Positions 51,128 to 59,145 of a stretch of DNA of 61,656 nucleotides are shown piece by piece. The position numbers and the translations under genes were made by a program. The DNA is taken from IMG/VR virus record IMGVR_UViG_3300028897_000348, positions 1 to 61,656 of that record; one strand, 5' to 3'. Numbering within the stretch: position 1 is the first letter of the stretch; the number at the start of each line of letters is the position of its first letter. The notes under the pieces were generated by a model, which made no database searches, was not told the origin of the DNA, and saw only the letters and a list, made by a program, of their open reading frames with translations. This stretch comes from a virus.

Positions 51128-51718
51128 TTATAAGAGGAATAGTCTCTTCTCCGTATCGGTTGGATCAGGCATAAATTCAGATTTAAACTTAAAAACTTTG
51201 ACAGTTTCTTTTAATGGATAATCTCGTGGAATCTTATATAGAATCTTAACTTTCTTATTTCCCTTTGAATCTTCTTCTGTTAAAGTCTTAATCCAATTTT
51301 TATCGTCAGCTTTTAAACCAGAAAGAATAGGAAGAACTTCACCATTAAAAAAGTCAAGATCTTGATCATTTCTCATTCTCATAGATCTCCCAACAAACAA
51401 AGTCTTCCAACGATATGGCTGATTATTAATCGGTTCAGAACTCACTTTATACTCAGCAGCTTTTAGTGCTCTACTTAAAGCAATTCCTCTTCCAGTTGCT
51501 TTCGAAAATGAGTCTAGAACAGAACATATAGCAACTCCTCTAGCAATCATAGTCTTATCAATGTTAAAGAAAACACAAGCAGTAAAAATATTTTGAGTCA
51601 CTGGTGAAGTATGACGATAATATTTTACAGATACTTGTAAATCGTCTAATCTTTCCTCTACTGTTTTCCTTACTTTAACATTAACAACAGACCCTTCTAC
51701 ATTTGTTTTTGATTTCAT
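51128..51718 (-). CDS. Unknown protein of the Ubl cluster, 196 aa
   Basis: Two halves: a strand-rich N-terminal part (VNVKVRKTVEERLDDLQVSVKYYRH) and a segment IARGVAICSVLDSFSKATGRGIALSRALKAA (about 55-85), a 'RG.A.CS..D.F.K..GR.IA..RA' pattern I have seen in phage and plasmid hypothetical proteins. The end (VKVFKFKSEFMPDPTDTEKRLFLL) is a strand plus helix. It sits between hairpins and follows the Ubl gene by 67 bases. It may be the target, an adaptor or part of the Ubl pathway. I cannot assign a family. Confidence 0.6.
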   Translation of the reverse strand: MKSKTNVEGSVVNVKVRKTVEERLDDLQVSVKYYRHTSPVTQNIFTACVFFNIDKTMIARGVAICSVLDSFSKATGRGIALSRALKAAEYKVSSEPINNQPYRWKTLFVGRSMRMRNDQDLDFFNGEVLPILSGLKADDKNWIKTLTEEDSKGNKKVKILYKIPRDYPLKETVKVFKFKSEFMPDPTDTEKRLFLL

Positions 51719-51744
51719 TTCTCTAATTCCTTAGTTTTAATGAA

Positions 51745-51768
51745 GGGAACTAGATAATTCTAGCTCCC
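51745..51768. other. Hairpin between the Ubl gene and the 196-aa gene
   Basis: GGGAACTAGA (51745-51754) pairs with TCTAGCTCCC (51759-51768) with one mismatch. A weak A-T run follows on the minus strand. It may set unequal amounts of Ubl and the downstream genes. Confidence 0.5.
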
Positions 51769-51785
51769 CCCATATTCCCAGTTGT

Positions 51786-52253
51786 CTAACCTTTAGTTCC
51801 AGCTGTTTTTAAGAACTCAAGCGTGTCTCCCGGTTGAAGGATGTAACCATCGTTTACTGGATTTCCATTAACAATTCCTTGTGCTAGTCGGTCAACATTT
51901 AGAACTTCCTTCAAGAACTCAGCTACAGCACCTACAGTCTTATATGCTACATCAAAAGTTCCAGAAGCAGCGCCGCTTGAGACCCGAACAGTAGTAGTAG
52001 TCCTATCACCTTTCTGATTCTGAGGTTTCGTTAACCTACTTTCAAACGTACCTGCCATAGCAGTAACTCGCTGATCCACTTTTTTCGAAGGTGCTACAGA
52101 AGCTGTACCACCTTGCTTCTCAAGAATCGCACTTATGATCACATCTTTCCTTTTCTTAGTTAACCCAGGAATGTTAAGATCATAAACACACATTTGTCTT
52201 AATTCGACTACCGTTTTTTGTTCGAGTTGTTCTCTTGTATACGTAGTAGACAT
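51786..52253 (-). CDS. Ubiquitin-like protein with SAP/Rho-N-like domain and GTKG tail
   Basis: 155 residues. Residues 8-47 (LEQKTVVELRQ... GLTKKRKDVIISAILEKQ) match the SAP/HeH/Rho N-terminal helix-turn-helix that binds nucleic acids. After a linker, residues 84-150 have the strand-helix-strand order of the beta-grasp fold: TTTTVRVSSGAASGTFDVAYKTV, AEFLKEVLN, then DGYILQPGDTLEFLKTA. The protein ends in -GTKG, the tail I recall for PRTRC system protein C. The glycine tail is the reactive end in ubiquitin-like proteins. GGAGG precedes the ATG, and the E1 stop lies three bases before it. Confidence 0.7.
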   Translation of the reverse strand: MSTTYTREQLEQKTVVELRQMCVYDLNIPGLTKKRKDVIISAILEKQGGTASVAPSKKVDQRVTAMAGTFESRLTKPQNQKGDRTTTTVRVSSGAASGTFDVAYKTVGAVAEFLKEVLNVDRLAQGIVNGNPVNDGYILQPGDTLEFLKTAGTKG

Positions 52254-52255
52254 TA

Positions 52256-52948
52256 CTACCTCCTTTGTCTAATTGTTCTGACTTTGGCGTCAGATGTCAT
52301 TGTCAAAATATCAAAATAGACTTCAGAGAACTTGTAGTTCTCTTTTATAGCAACATTATAAAGTGCCCAGCACATGATTGTTGCTACTCCCATATTAGTA
52401 AAAAGTAACTGAGGTTCTGACTTAGATAACTCTTCACAAGATAGTTCATCAGGCGTTTTGTCAAGTGGATTTTGTATTTCTGGATGATAGGCGCATAAGT
52501 CCGGCGTTAAATCTTTACCCTCCTTTCTGACATAAATTTGCACGTTCCCATCTGTATATTCATTTCCGCCTGAAACTAGAGTTACATTCTGTAACTCCTT
52601 ACAATAATTTGATACCAGCATCCTCGTTTTATGATTATCTACACCTAGAAGAACTATATCATTCTCCTTTATTATACTTGGTATAATATTCTCGTCAACA
52701 AAACAAGGAACTGAGTTAATTGTTACATGTTCGAACTTAATACTAAGTTCTCTCTCCTTTACATCAGCCTTATTTCCCAACTGAGAAAATTCCTGTCTCT
52801 CAGTATTTTTCAATTCGTAACTATCTCCATCAACTAATGTTATTTCAGTCTGTATGTCTCTCAAATGGTCTACAAATCTACAAACTTTCTCCGATAAAAT
52901 AGAACCAATTCCACCTAAACCAATAATCCTTACCTTCATCTCCTTCAT
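52256..52948 (-). CDS. ThiF/E1-like adenylyltransferase 1 (PRTRC-type)
   Basis: 230 residues. RIIGLGGIGS (7-16) is the ATP glycine loop, followed by the acidic strand LVDGDSYELKNTERQEF (38-54) with the D-x-D and N-x-x-R-Q motifs of ThiF proteins, and Lys residues 60-64. Later, VNYTL-like strands with GNEYTDGNVQIYV and a cysteine-rich part (PDLCAYHPEI, DELSCEELSK) lie near the expected catalytic-Cys region. The total length suits the PRTRC ThiF family. It should adenylate the C-terminus of the Ubl three bases downstream. Confidence 0.85.
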   Translation of the reverse strand: MKEMKVRIIGLGGIGSILSEKVCRFVDHLRDIQTEITLVDGDSYELKNTERQEFSQLGNKADVKERELSIKFEHVTINSVPCFVDENIIPSIIKENDIVLLGVDNHKTRMLVSNYCKELQNVTLVSGGNEYTDGNVQIYVRKEGKDLTPDLCAYHPEIQNPLDKTPDELSCEELSKSEPQLLFTNMGVATIMCWALYNVAIKENYKFSEVYFDILTMTSDAKVRTIRQRR

Positions 52949-52994
52949 TTAAATCCTCCATTAAGAAATAATAAAATCTGATTCAAAGAATGTC

Positions 52995-53969
52995 TTATTC
53001 CAAATCTAAAATATCTTTTAATATTAGATCTACTTTAAAATTTCTAAACATACAATCCGTACATGGGTTATAAGACTCGTCTCGATCTTCGTCTTTCTTG
53101 ACGTCAACAATTGAGGTAACTCCAACTTGCTTAGTTGGACTTTGATATGATTGGAACAAATCTGCATAACCTGAATACAAACTAGTAAAATCTACATATT
53201 TACCACTATAAGCAGTATATGTTGTTTTTCTTGACTTAACAAACCCAATCCACCTTTTATCAAATTTCCTTTCTTCTCTACTAGCTAAAATTGTATAACC
53301 AAGTTTAGACTTTACATATTTTTTGTACTCTTTTTTTCCACCAACTACTGTAAAATTAGGCTTAAACATCGAAGGCCACCAAGGAGTATATTCAACTAAA
53401 TTTAAACCATCTATATACTCTGTAGGACTCACCATAAATCTATAACCATTTGCCATAACTGACGCAGAAATAGATATAAATTGATCATCTACGTCTCCAA
53501 TAGTAATATGAAGTCCGTCAAAGTGCGCCTCGTCCATATGATCAATAGTTGAGTGAAAAGCAGACATATTTCCATGACTATGAATTGAACCTATCAAATT
53601 ATAACCATCATATAAAACATTTTTTACATAACTAATTCCACCATATGAAACTTCTTGGGGTGGTACTTGTATTATATAACGTTTTTTCTTCTGATTATAA
53701 TGAAGAAGAACACAAGCTTCGCTCTTCTTTAGTTCATAAATTGTTTTAAAGAACTCAAAGACTTTTGCGAATCTTTCACTAGGAATCTTCTTGATATGTA
53801 GAGTTGCTTCTGGAGAAATATCTTCCAATATCGAAATTTTATCAACTGGCGCTAAACTCTCAAGAACACCCATTCTTTTCTTTAAATAAATTCCACCTTT
53901 TGCTATAACATAAAAGATATCATCATTTGGAAGTTCTGATTTTCCATCATGTATAACTACTTTAAACAT
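52995..53969 (-). CDS. JAMM/JAB (MPN) metallopeptidase, PRTRC-A-like
   Basis: 324 residues. GSIHSHGNMSAFHSTIDHMDE contains H130-x-H132-x7-S140-x2-D143, the zinc-binding signature of active JAMM isopeptidases, and Glu84 (KSEACVLL) is placed for the catalytic base. The surrounding strands (SYGGISYVKNVLYDGYNLIGS, DGLHITIGDV) and the phrase 'SISASVMANGYRFMV' fit PRTRC system protein A from memory. JAB enzymes release ubiquitin-like proteins or mature them. The C-terminal extension has CTDCMFRNF, a possible metal knuckle. It overlaps the 841-aa gene by 8 bases. Confidence 0.85.
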   Translation of the reverse strand: MFKVVIHDGKSELPNDDIFYVIAKGGIYLKKRMGVLESLAPVDKISILEDISPEATLHIKKIPSERFAKVFEFFKTIYELKKSEACVLLHYNQKKKRYIIQVPPQEVSYGGISYVKNVLYDGYNLIGSIHSHGNMSAFHSTIDHMDEAHFDGLHITIGDVDDQFISISASVMANGYRFMVSPTEYIDGLNLVEYTPWWPSMFKPNFTVVGGKKEYKKYVKSKLGYTILASREERKFDKRWIGFVKSRKTTYTAYSGKYVDFTSLYSGYADLFQSYQSPTKQVGVTSIVDVKKDEDRDESYNPCTDCMFRNFKVDLILKDILDLE

Positions 53970-56487
53970 TGTATATTAACCTCCTATCAACTCGAAAAAC
54001 CATAGGTGATCTTGGTTCTTCTGTATATAATCCATGAAAATTTGGAAATAAAGTTCTTCTGGAAAAACCTTGTTCTTTACTTTCAGAATATCTTGGCATC
54101 AGAAAACCATACCTAGTTTTTGATGTAACATAACCTGGACTTTCAAATCCCCAGAAAGCACCAACATTACTATAATTTTGAAGTGAAAAGTATACACTAT
54201 ATCCACCTCTGTCTTTTACAGACATATAATGATATAATTTTTTGGAATAAGTAGAAGTAACAAAAATATCACCTGGTTGATTTCTAATCCTATTTAACTT
54301 CAGTGGAACATGTTGTAAGTTATTCCATTCTTTAGAATCTGGAGGAATCAAATCAAAATTCTCTTCGAGGTCAAAAATCCACAATGTACAACAATTAGAA
54401 CATAGTACAAGAGATGGTCCACCAGTATCAATTATAAAAGCTACAATCATATTTATATCTTTCTTTGGAAAGCATGAAATCCCTGTAGTTTTTGCTCTGA
54501 TTTTTGTACCAACCTTAATTCCATTAAGTTCGTTAACAACTTTACGAACTAATCCTACTTCTACATCTCCAGTTAAAATGTTAACATATGTTACTTCTTT
54601 TTTTTCCATCTTATGTTCCAAACAAAGTTTTATATCAACCGAATCCGTTTTAAAACCAGTAACTGTCCAAACTTTTAACATCTGCATTGGATCAACCCAA
54701 TCTGCAACTACTACTTTGTCATTAACACTAAAACTGATATCTAAGTCAAAACTCCTAATTTCGAGTTTATTATCTTTAATAATCTCTTGTCCAGCAACTT
54801 CTGAACTATAATTCTTCTCAAGTTCAAGTCGACCATTAAGTAGTACTTTATTACCTCTCGAATAAACAGTTTTTCCAGAATCTATAAGAAGTTTTCTTCC
54901 AACTCGAAAAAGTTTACCTACATGTTGAAACTTCTGTTTAGGTTCAATATTCCAGTTATCATCACCAACACTTATATTGTACTTCTTGCCTGTCATGAGA
55001 CTAAATTCCATAACTAATTTTCCGTCTTTAGAATTATTTAACTGATTAAACTTAACTTCAAAACAAGAAGAAATTGGAAGACTATTCGTTTTAACTTCTG
55101 TTAAAAAGTATTTTTTCCCCGATTGTAATCTCACTGACTTATAAGAAAAGTCCTTGAAATCAATTAGTTCTGCTTCTAGATTTTTTGCAATATAATAATC
55201 ATTTAGTAACTTAACTTCTACTAATCCATCTCTAGCAATTCGAATCTTCTCTACCGTTCTATATGACTTCACTGGAAAATCAACACATAATATATCACCT
55301 ACTTTAATCACTTTCTTATCACTAAGTTTTACTGAATCTAAAAACTTAGTTTTGTCAAGTTGTTCACTAAAAGTATCTAACACATTCTTTGTTAACTCAA
55401 CTGTTTCTATATTTCCATCTTCACTTTCAATATTAACATGAGTAGGTTCTAATGAATCTTTCGGACCAAGGAATGAGTAAATATAATAATTCTTCCCTTG
55501 AAATATAACTGCCTCACCAATAGAAAGTTCTTTATTTGACAGAAATATTGAGTCACAAACATTATCTAACTCTGGACCATCTTCAGTAGGAATTTCTACT
55601 TGGGGTTTAACAAAAACTGCTCTTACATTATTATAAGTTAAATGACCCCCTTCTTCACTTCTACCAGAAGCGTCAACTATCATAGATTTAAGCAAAGAAC
55701 CTACAGTATGTGTATATTTAATCCACGGAATGTTAAAAACAAACAACGGATCTCGATTTGTATTATATGACCAAGTCAAGAAACTACATATTTCTGGAAC
55801 ATCATCGTACTTCCTGTAATTTTCTGTATAGTCACCATTAAACGAGTTAACCCACCATTTTTCTAGAGCTTCATAGAATGACTCAGCTAGTGGTAGATAT
55901 TTTGACGAAGGGTCTCCAAGACAAGCCGAAGAAGAAGAATCTAAATTCGGAAGATTACAAACAAGAAGATAATCTGAAAAAGAACTAATAGGACTTAATC
56001 GATAAAATACTTTAAATCTATCATACACAAATTTGTTTCTTTCACTATAGAAGGAAACAAAGTAAACTATATATGGAAATGATAAAGTAAATCTGAACGG
56101 AGAATTATTCTTTTCAAGGAAATTTTTAAATCCATACTCAACTAGTTTACCTGTTTTTTTAAGACGTTCAATATCACGTTCCATACTCAGTTTAACTAAA
56201 ATTGTTCTAATCTTTGGTGAGTCTTCAACTACAAGAATTACATAAGATCCAAATCTTCTAACAAATCTACAGTTTTGAGGAAGTACATCTAATACTTGAC
56301 TACCACTTAACTTACTAAGTTTATATAAAAAATCTCTAGTCAACAAAGTCTTATTTCTTATTCTTGGTTCTGTATCTCCAACTTGTTGGTCATGAACTTT
56401 AGACACTAAACAACTAGAGTACCTTGAATCAATTCGTATCTCATGTATTGCCTCACTAGTATCAGGAAACATATCATACCTTCTCAT
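53962..56487 (-). CDS. Large protein of the Ubl cluster, possibly PRTRC-B/E2-like at its N-terminus
   Basis: 841 residues. Residues 80-260 contain features that recall PRTRC system protein B (Prok-E2 family D): strand-rich PFRFTLSFPYIVYFVSFYS, then ACLGDPSSKYLPLAESFYEALEKWWVNSFNGDYTENYR, where a C-L-G motif is followed by 'W...S.FNGDYTENY'. The likeness is weak. The rest (about 300-841) is a string of beta-rich domains with repeated 'VGDILCVDF', 'VNDKVVVADW', 'IKVGTKIRAKT' units that look like SH3/KOW-like small barrels. The stop overlaps the JAB start. It could be a scaffold for conjugation. Confidence 0.5.
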   Translation of the reverse strand: MRRYDMFPDTSEAIHEIRIDSRYSSCLVSKVHDQQVGDTEPRIRNKTLLTRDFLYKLSKLSGSQVLDVLPQNCRFVRRFGSYVILVVEDSPKIRTILVKLSMERDIERLKKTGKLVEYGFKNFLEKNNSPFRFTLSFPYIVYFVSFYSERNKFVYDRFKVFYRLSPISSFSDYLLVCNLPNLDSSSSACLGDPSSKYLPLAESFYEALEKWWVNSFNGDYTENYRKYDDVPEICSFLTWSYNTNRDPLFVFNIPWIKYTHTVGSLLKSMIVDASGRSEEGGHLTYNNVRAVFVKPQVEIPTEDGPELDNVCDSIFLSNKELSIGEAVIFQGKNYYIYSFLGPKDSLEPTHVNIESEDGNIETVELTKNVLDTFSEQLDKTKFLDSVKLSDKKVIKVGDILCVDFPVKSYRTVEKIRIARDGLVEVKLLNDYYIAKNLEAELIDFKDFSYKSVRLQSGKKYFLTEVKTNSLPISSCFEVKFNQLNNSKDGKLVMEFSLMTGKKYNISVGDDNWNIEPKQKFQHVGKLFRVGRKLLIDSGKTVYSRGNKVLLNGRLELEKNYSSEVAGQEIIKDNKLEIRSFDLDISFSVNDKVVVADWVDPMQMLKVWTVTGFKTDSVDIKLCLEHKMEKKEVTYVNILTGDVEVGLVRKVVNELNGIKVGTKIRAKTTGISCFPKKDINMIVAFIIDTGGPSLVLCSNCCTLWIFDLEENFDLIPPDSKEWNNLQHVPLKLNRIRNQPGDIFVTSTYSKKLYHYMSVKDRGGYSVYFSLQNYSNVGAFWGFESPGYVTSKTRYGFLMPRYSESKEQGFSRRTLFPNFHGLYTEEPRSPMVFRVDRRLIYNV

Positions 56488-56488
56488 A

Positions 56489-56857
56489 TTATTCTCCCTT
56501 CATAAATTTAAATATTTTCACATATTCTTTAACTATTTTACCAGCCTCATTCTCTCTAATTTCAGTTGCTTTAGACCTCTTCATATTGTCAAGACCTTTC
56601 TTCCTCGCGTTAGTCCACAGGACTATTATATATCGTTGAGACATTTCTCTTTCTAAAGCAAGAAACGCTACCTCTTCCTTTGTTCTACCAGGAACTTCTA
56701 GTGCTAAAAATATATTTGGTCCACTTGGTAAATTATTGAAATGTTTTATATTTCCTTTTTCTTTTTCTTCATCAAAAATCTTATCACATATTTCTCTTAC
56801 TTGTTGGTCAACATCATTTGACTCAATCTCGTTTAGAAGAGTTTCCAGAATTCCCAC
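56489..56857 (-). CDS. Unknown protein, 122 aa
   Basis: The start is GTG at 56857 (GGAGG six bases before it); a TTG at 56869 lies inside the ribosome site. Mainly helical and charged: EIESNDVDQQVREICDKIFDEEKEKGNIKHF, then strands IFLALEVP. A 'WTNARKKGLDNMKRSKATEIREN' stretch is basic. It overlaps the membrane gene upstream by 35 bases and ends two bases before the 841-aa gene. Not recognised. Confidence 0.6.
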   Translation of the reverse strand: MGILETLLNEIESNDVDQQVREICDKIFDEEKEKGNIKHFNNLPSGPNIFLALEVPGRTKEEVAFLALEREMSQRYIIVLWTNARKKGLDNMKRSKATEIRENEAGKIVKEYVKIFKFMKGE

Positions 56858-57062
56858 TTTTCCCTCCAAACTTTGGGATTATTCGGATTGCTAATGTAAG
56901 AAATAATATAACAACTCCAAGTAACTTCAGAAATATAGAACTACTAACTAGTGGCCAAAATATATTTGACGCTACTGCTATTATTACAGCAAACTTTGCT
57001 ACAGAATCTAGTTTATCATAGAATTCATTTATTCTTTTAGAAATACCAAAAAAGTTTTCCAT
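56823..57062 (-). CDS. Two-helix membrane protein, 79 aa
   Basis: Residues 20-36 (SVAKFAVIIAVASNIFWPLV) and 41-62 (SIFLKLLGVVILFLTLAIRII) are hydrophobic, followed by a Gly/Ser/Asn tail that may be flexible. The start overlaps the stop of the 115-aa gene by one base. Function is unknown. Confidence 0.6.
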   Translation of the reverse strand: MENFFGISKRINEFYDKLDSVAKFAVIIAVASNIFWPLVSSSIFLKLLGVVILFLTLAIRIIPKFGGKSGNSGNSSKRD

Positions 57063-57409
57063 TACTTACCCTCTAATGTCTTCGCTAGTTTGTTTATCAC
57101 TTCATAAGAAGTATCAAGAAATTCTTTCTTATCTAATAACTTCGGATTCTGAAATGTTTGTAAAACTAGAAGTTGTACTATATCTTCAATCTTCTCATTT
57201 AAATCGTCTTCGACTCGAGGTATTTTAGATCCTTCTATCATTATCGCTTTATTATTAGCAATGTCTATCACATCAAACTTTTCACTCTTAATTTCAAAAT
57301 CCAATCTACATATTCTAAGAACGCACTTAGTTAAGTCATTCAACCAAATTCTTCCTTCGTCTGGGTCAACTTCTAACGAACCCAACAAGATCTTCTTCGC
57401 AATTCTCAC
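57062..57409 (-). CDS. Unknown protein, 115 aa (relative of 61338-61619)
   Basis: Starts GTG after AAGGAG. Residues 20-45 (RIWLNDLTKCVLRICRLDFEIKSEKFDV) resemble the 93-aa protein at 61338 (SIWINDLAKLILDSIKVNELKFSI), with the shared pattern IW-x-NDL-x-K and the same following hydrophobic spacing. The C-terminal half is helical. The two may be diverged duplicates. Function is unknown. Confidence 0.6.
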   Translation of the reverse strand: MRIAKKILLGSLEVDPDEGRIWLNDLTKCVLRICRLDFEIKSEKFDVIDIANNKAIMIEGSKIPRVEDDLNEKIEDIVQLLVLQTFQNPKLLDKKEFLDTSYEVINKLAKTLEGK

Positions 57410-57419
57410 TTTCTTCTCC

Positions 57420-57728
57420 TTACTTTACCCTATAGAATCTTCGTTTTTGAGGATCCTCTACCCACTCAACTTTATCAAAGGGAACTGATCTCCAGTCATG
57501 TTTTTCTAAGTCGTAAACATGAAGAATTCCATGTTGATGCATTAACTTCAAGATCTTAGATAAATTTACTCCTTTCGGACGGTTTGATACTGGTATCTTA
57601 TCAAAATTTAATGTACATTTCATTAAACGAATAGTGCCATCTTTCTTCGTAAACTTAACAGTTATTTCATCTTCTTCTTTGATCTTGTCTAAAAAGTCAG
57701 TAACAGTACGTATTATATCATTTGGCAT
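57420..57728 (-). CDS. WYL_2-like / Sm-like SH3 beta-barrel protein
   Basis: 102 residues. EITVKFTKKDGTIRLMKCTLNFDKIP (about 20-45) is a strand-turn-strand pair, followed by KGVNLSKILKLMHQHGILHVYDLEKHDWRSVPFDKVEWV, a helix and strands ending in 'D...WRS.PFD.V'. This is the layout of the small WYL_2/DUF2693 phage proteins, whose function is not settled. GGAGGAAAA precedes the start. It lies next to a radical SAM gene. Confidence 0.65.
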   Translation of the reverse strand: MPNDIIRTVTDFLDKIKEEDEITVKFTKKDGTIRLMKCTLNFDKIPVSNRPKGVNLSKILKLMHQHGILHVYDLEKHDWRSVPFDKVEWVEDPQKRRFYRVK

Positions 57729-57729
57729 A

Positions 57730-58764
57730 TCATATTTTCCTCCTATCTAAATGTACTAAATCACCTAAACTTTCTTTATCATCAACTAATTCTGCCATCA
57801 TAGTACAAGTCCAGTTACATTTTTTACAGTAGAACCTTTTATCTCTAAACAAATATACTTTCAAAAACGGATTAAGTTCATTATCATTTGTAAAAAGATT
57901 AGAAAGACTCATATATTTTGGAGAGTCAACCCCTCTAACTCGTAGACAAAGTCTTATAGATGAGTCTGCGTCAACAGTTATAACTTGGACATCATGATAG
58001 TTACTACATTCCATATCAGAAGGGAGTGAGTCCCATATCTTAGCCACTAAATCCTTACCCATATGAACATTTAATTTATCATTAAAAATCTTTTTAAACT
58101 CTTCCGCCAGTTGCGCTGATGGATATACTAAAGTACTCTCGTCTCTGATATTAGAGAAATCATAATATGGAGTTTTTGCTATATCAACAAATGTTATAGA
58201 ACTACTTATATCACGACTATCTAAATCTTTTACAAGACGATGTAAATATTGTACAGTATTCTTATCAACAGTTATCTCAGCAACTAAATCTTTTACAAAC
58301 TTCTCAAATCTAGTTAACTTCTTAATTCCAGAAATACTTTTCAAAACAATATCACCGCTAGCATTTTTATCGAAAATAATAGGATCTACTGAAGATGTAA
58401 GACCACCAACAAACTCTACTTTAGAAAATAGGTTCTCCAACATTGGTTGAACTTGATCTGAATTATTTGTAATAATTGTATAGAAAATATCTTCTTTGTT
58501 ACAATAGTTAATAATCTCAGGGAGATCTTTTCTTAACAGAGGTTCGCCACCATACAATATATGGAAACAATCTGGATTATGAAGTTTGAATCTCCTAAGA
58601 CCTTCAATAACTGTATCAGTCGACATTTCGTTTTCTAGATAATACTTCATATCCGGATATTCAGTAGGTTTCCCATCATAGTCTCGAACTATAGAACAAT
58701 ATTCACACCTTAAATTACATCGTCTTGTTAATAACCAGTTAACAATTTTTACTTTATCCATCAT
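57730..58764 (-). CDS. Radical SAM/SPASM-like protein 2
   Basis: 344 residues. The cluster motif is C-x3-C-x2-C in RRCNLRCEYCSIVRDYDGK (about 15-33). GGEPLLRKDLPEI follows, as in SPASM-type enzymes ('GGEP'). The C-terminal part has Cys in METMECSNYHDVQ, LCLRVRGVD and YCKKCNWTC, a probable auxiliary-cluster region. The closest known functional types are peptide-modifying (anSME/PqqE-like), so it may modify a protein. No small precursor peptide gene is seen next to it. The stop overlaps neither neighbour. Confidence 0.8.
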   Translation of the reverse strand: MMDKVKIVNWLLTRRCNLRCEYCSIVRDYDGKPTEYPDMKYYLENEMSTDTVIEGLRRFKLHNPDCFHILYGGEPLLRKDLPEIINYCNKEDIFYTIITNNSDQVQPMLENLFSKVEFVGGLTSSVDPIIFDKNASGDIVLKSISGIKKLTRFEKFVKDLVAEITVDKNTVQYLHRLVKDLDSRDISSSITFVDIAKTPYYDFSNIRDESTLVYPSAQLAEEFKKIFNDKLNVHMGKDLVAKIWDSLPSDMECSNYHDVQVITVDADSSIRLCLRVRGVDSPKYMSLSNLFTNDNELNPFLKVYLFRDKRFYCKKCNWTCTMMAELVDDKESLGDLVHLDRRKI

Positions 58765-59132
58765 ACTTTCACCATATTCAATTCAACCTTGTATCTTCCG
58801 TCCCCGCCCATACTATTAATAATAATAGTACCGGGATGTTCTTGTCCTCCATAATTAGTTTCATCTAACCAATCCATCCAATCTTTTTCTATCCAATAAC
58901 AAGGGTCAGAAACTACCATTTTTCCAGAAGTAATCTCAACAGTTCCCTCCCCATCTATTCTTCCGTTCCAGGTATCTCTAATTAGCCACTTCACTTGATA
59001 TGTGCCAGGAACTACATCAAATGTATTTTTTCGATCAGGATTCTCATCCATATCATATCTCTTATAATAATCTTCATCACAAATCATTATTAAACCAGCG
59101 TCAACCCCAACATTTTCAGCCGTCAATTTCAT
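58761..59132 (-). CDS. Unknown beta-rich protein, 123 aa
   Basis: The start at 59132 (MKLTAENVGVDAGLIMICDEDY) has a GGAG site; the in-frame ATG at 59144 lies before it. Strands alternate with turns: VDAGLIMI, GTYQVKWLIRDTW, GTVEI, SGKMVVSDPCYWIE. The 'SGK(M/L)VV.DPCY' phrase recurs in small phage beta proteins, but its function is not known to me. It overlaps the radical SAM gene by four bases. Confidence 0.6.
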   Translation of the reverse strand: MKLTAENVGVDAGLIMICDEDYYKRYDMDENPDRKNTFDVVPGTYQVKWLIRDTWNGRIDGEGTVEITSGKMVVSDPCYWIEKDWMDWLDETNYGGQEHPGTIIINSMGGDGRYKVELNMVKV

Positions 59133-59145
59133 TTTATTCTCCATT

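Noticed and set aside
57730-58764. QueE for the 7-deazaguanine pathway with FolE2
   Set aside because: The C-terminal Cys-rich SPASM-like region and GGEP motif fit a peptide-modifying radical SAM enzyme better than QueE.
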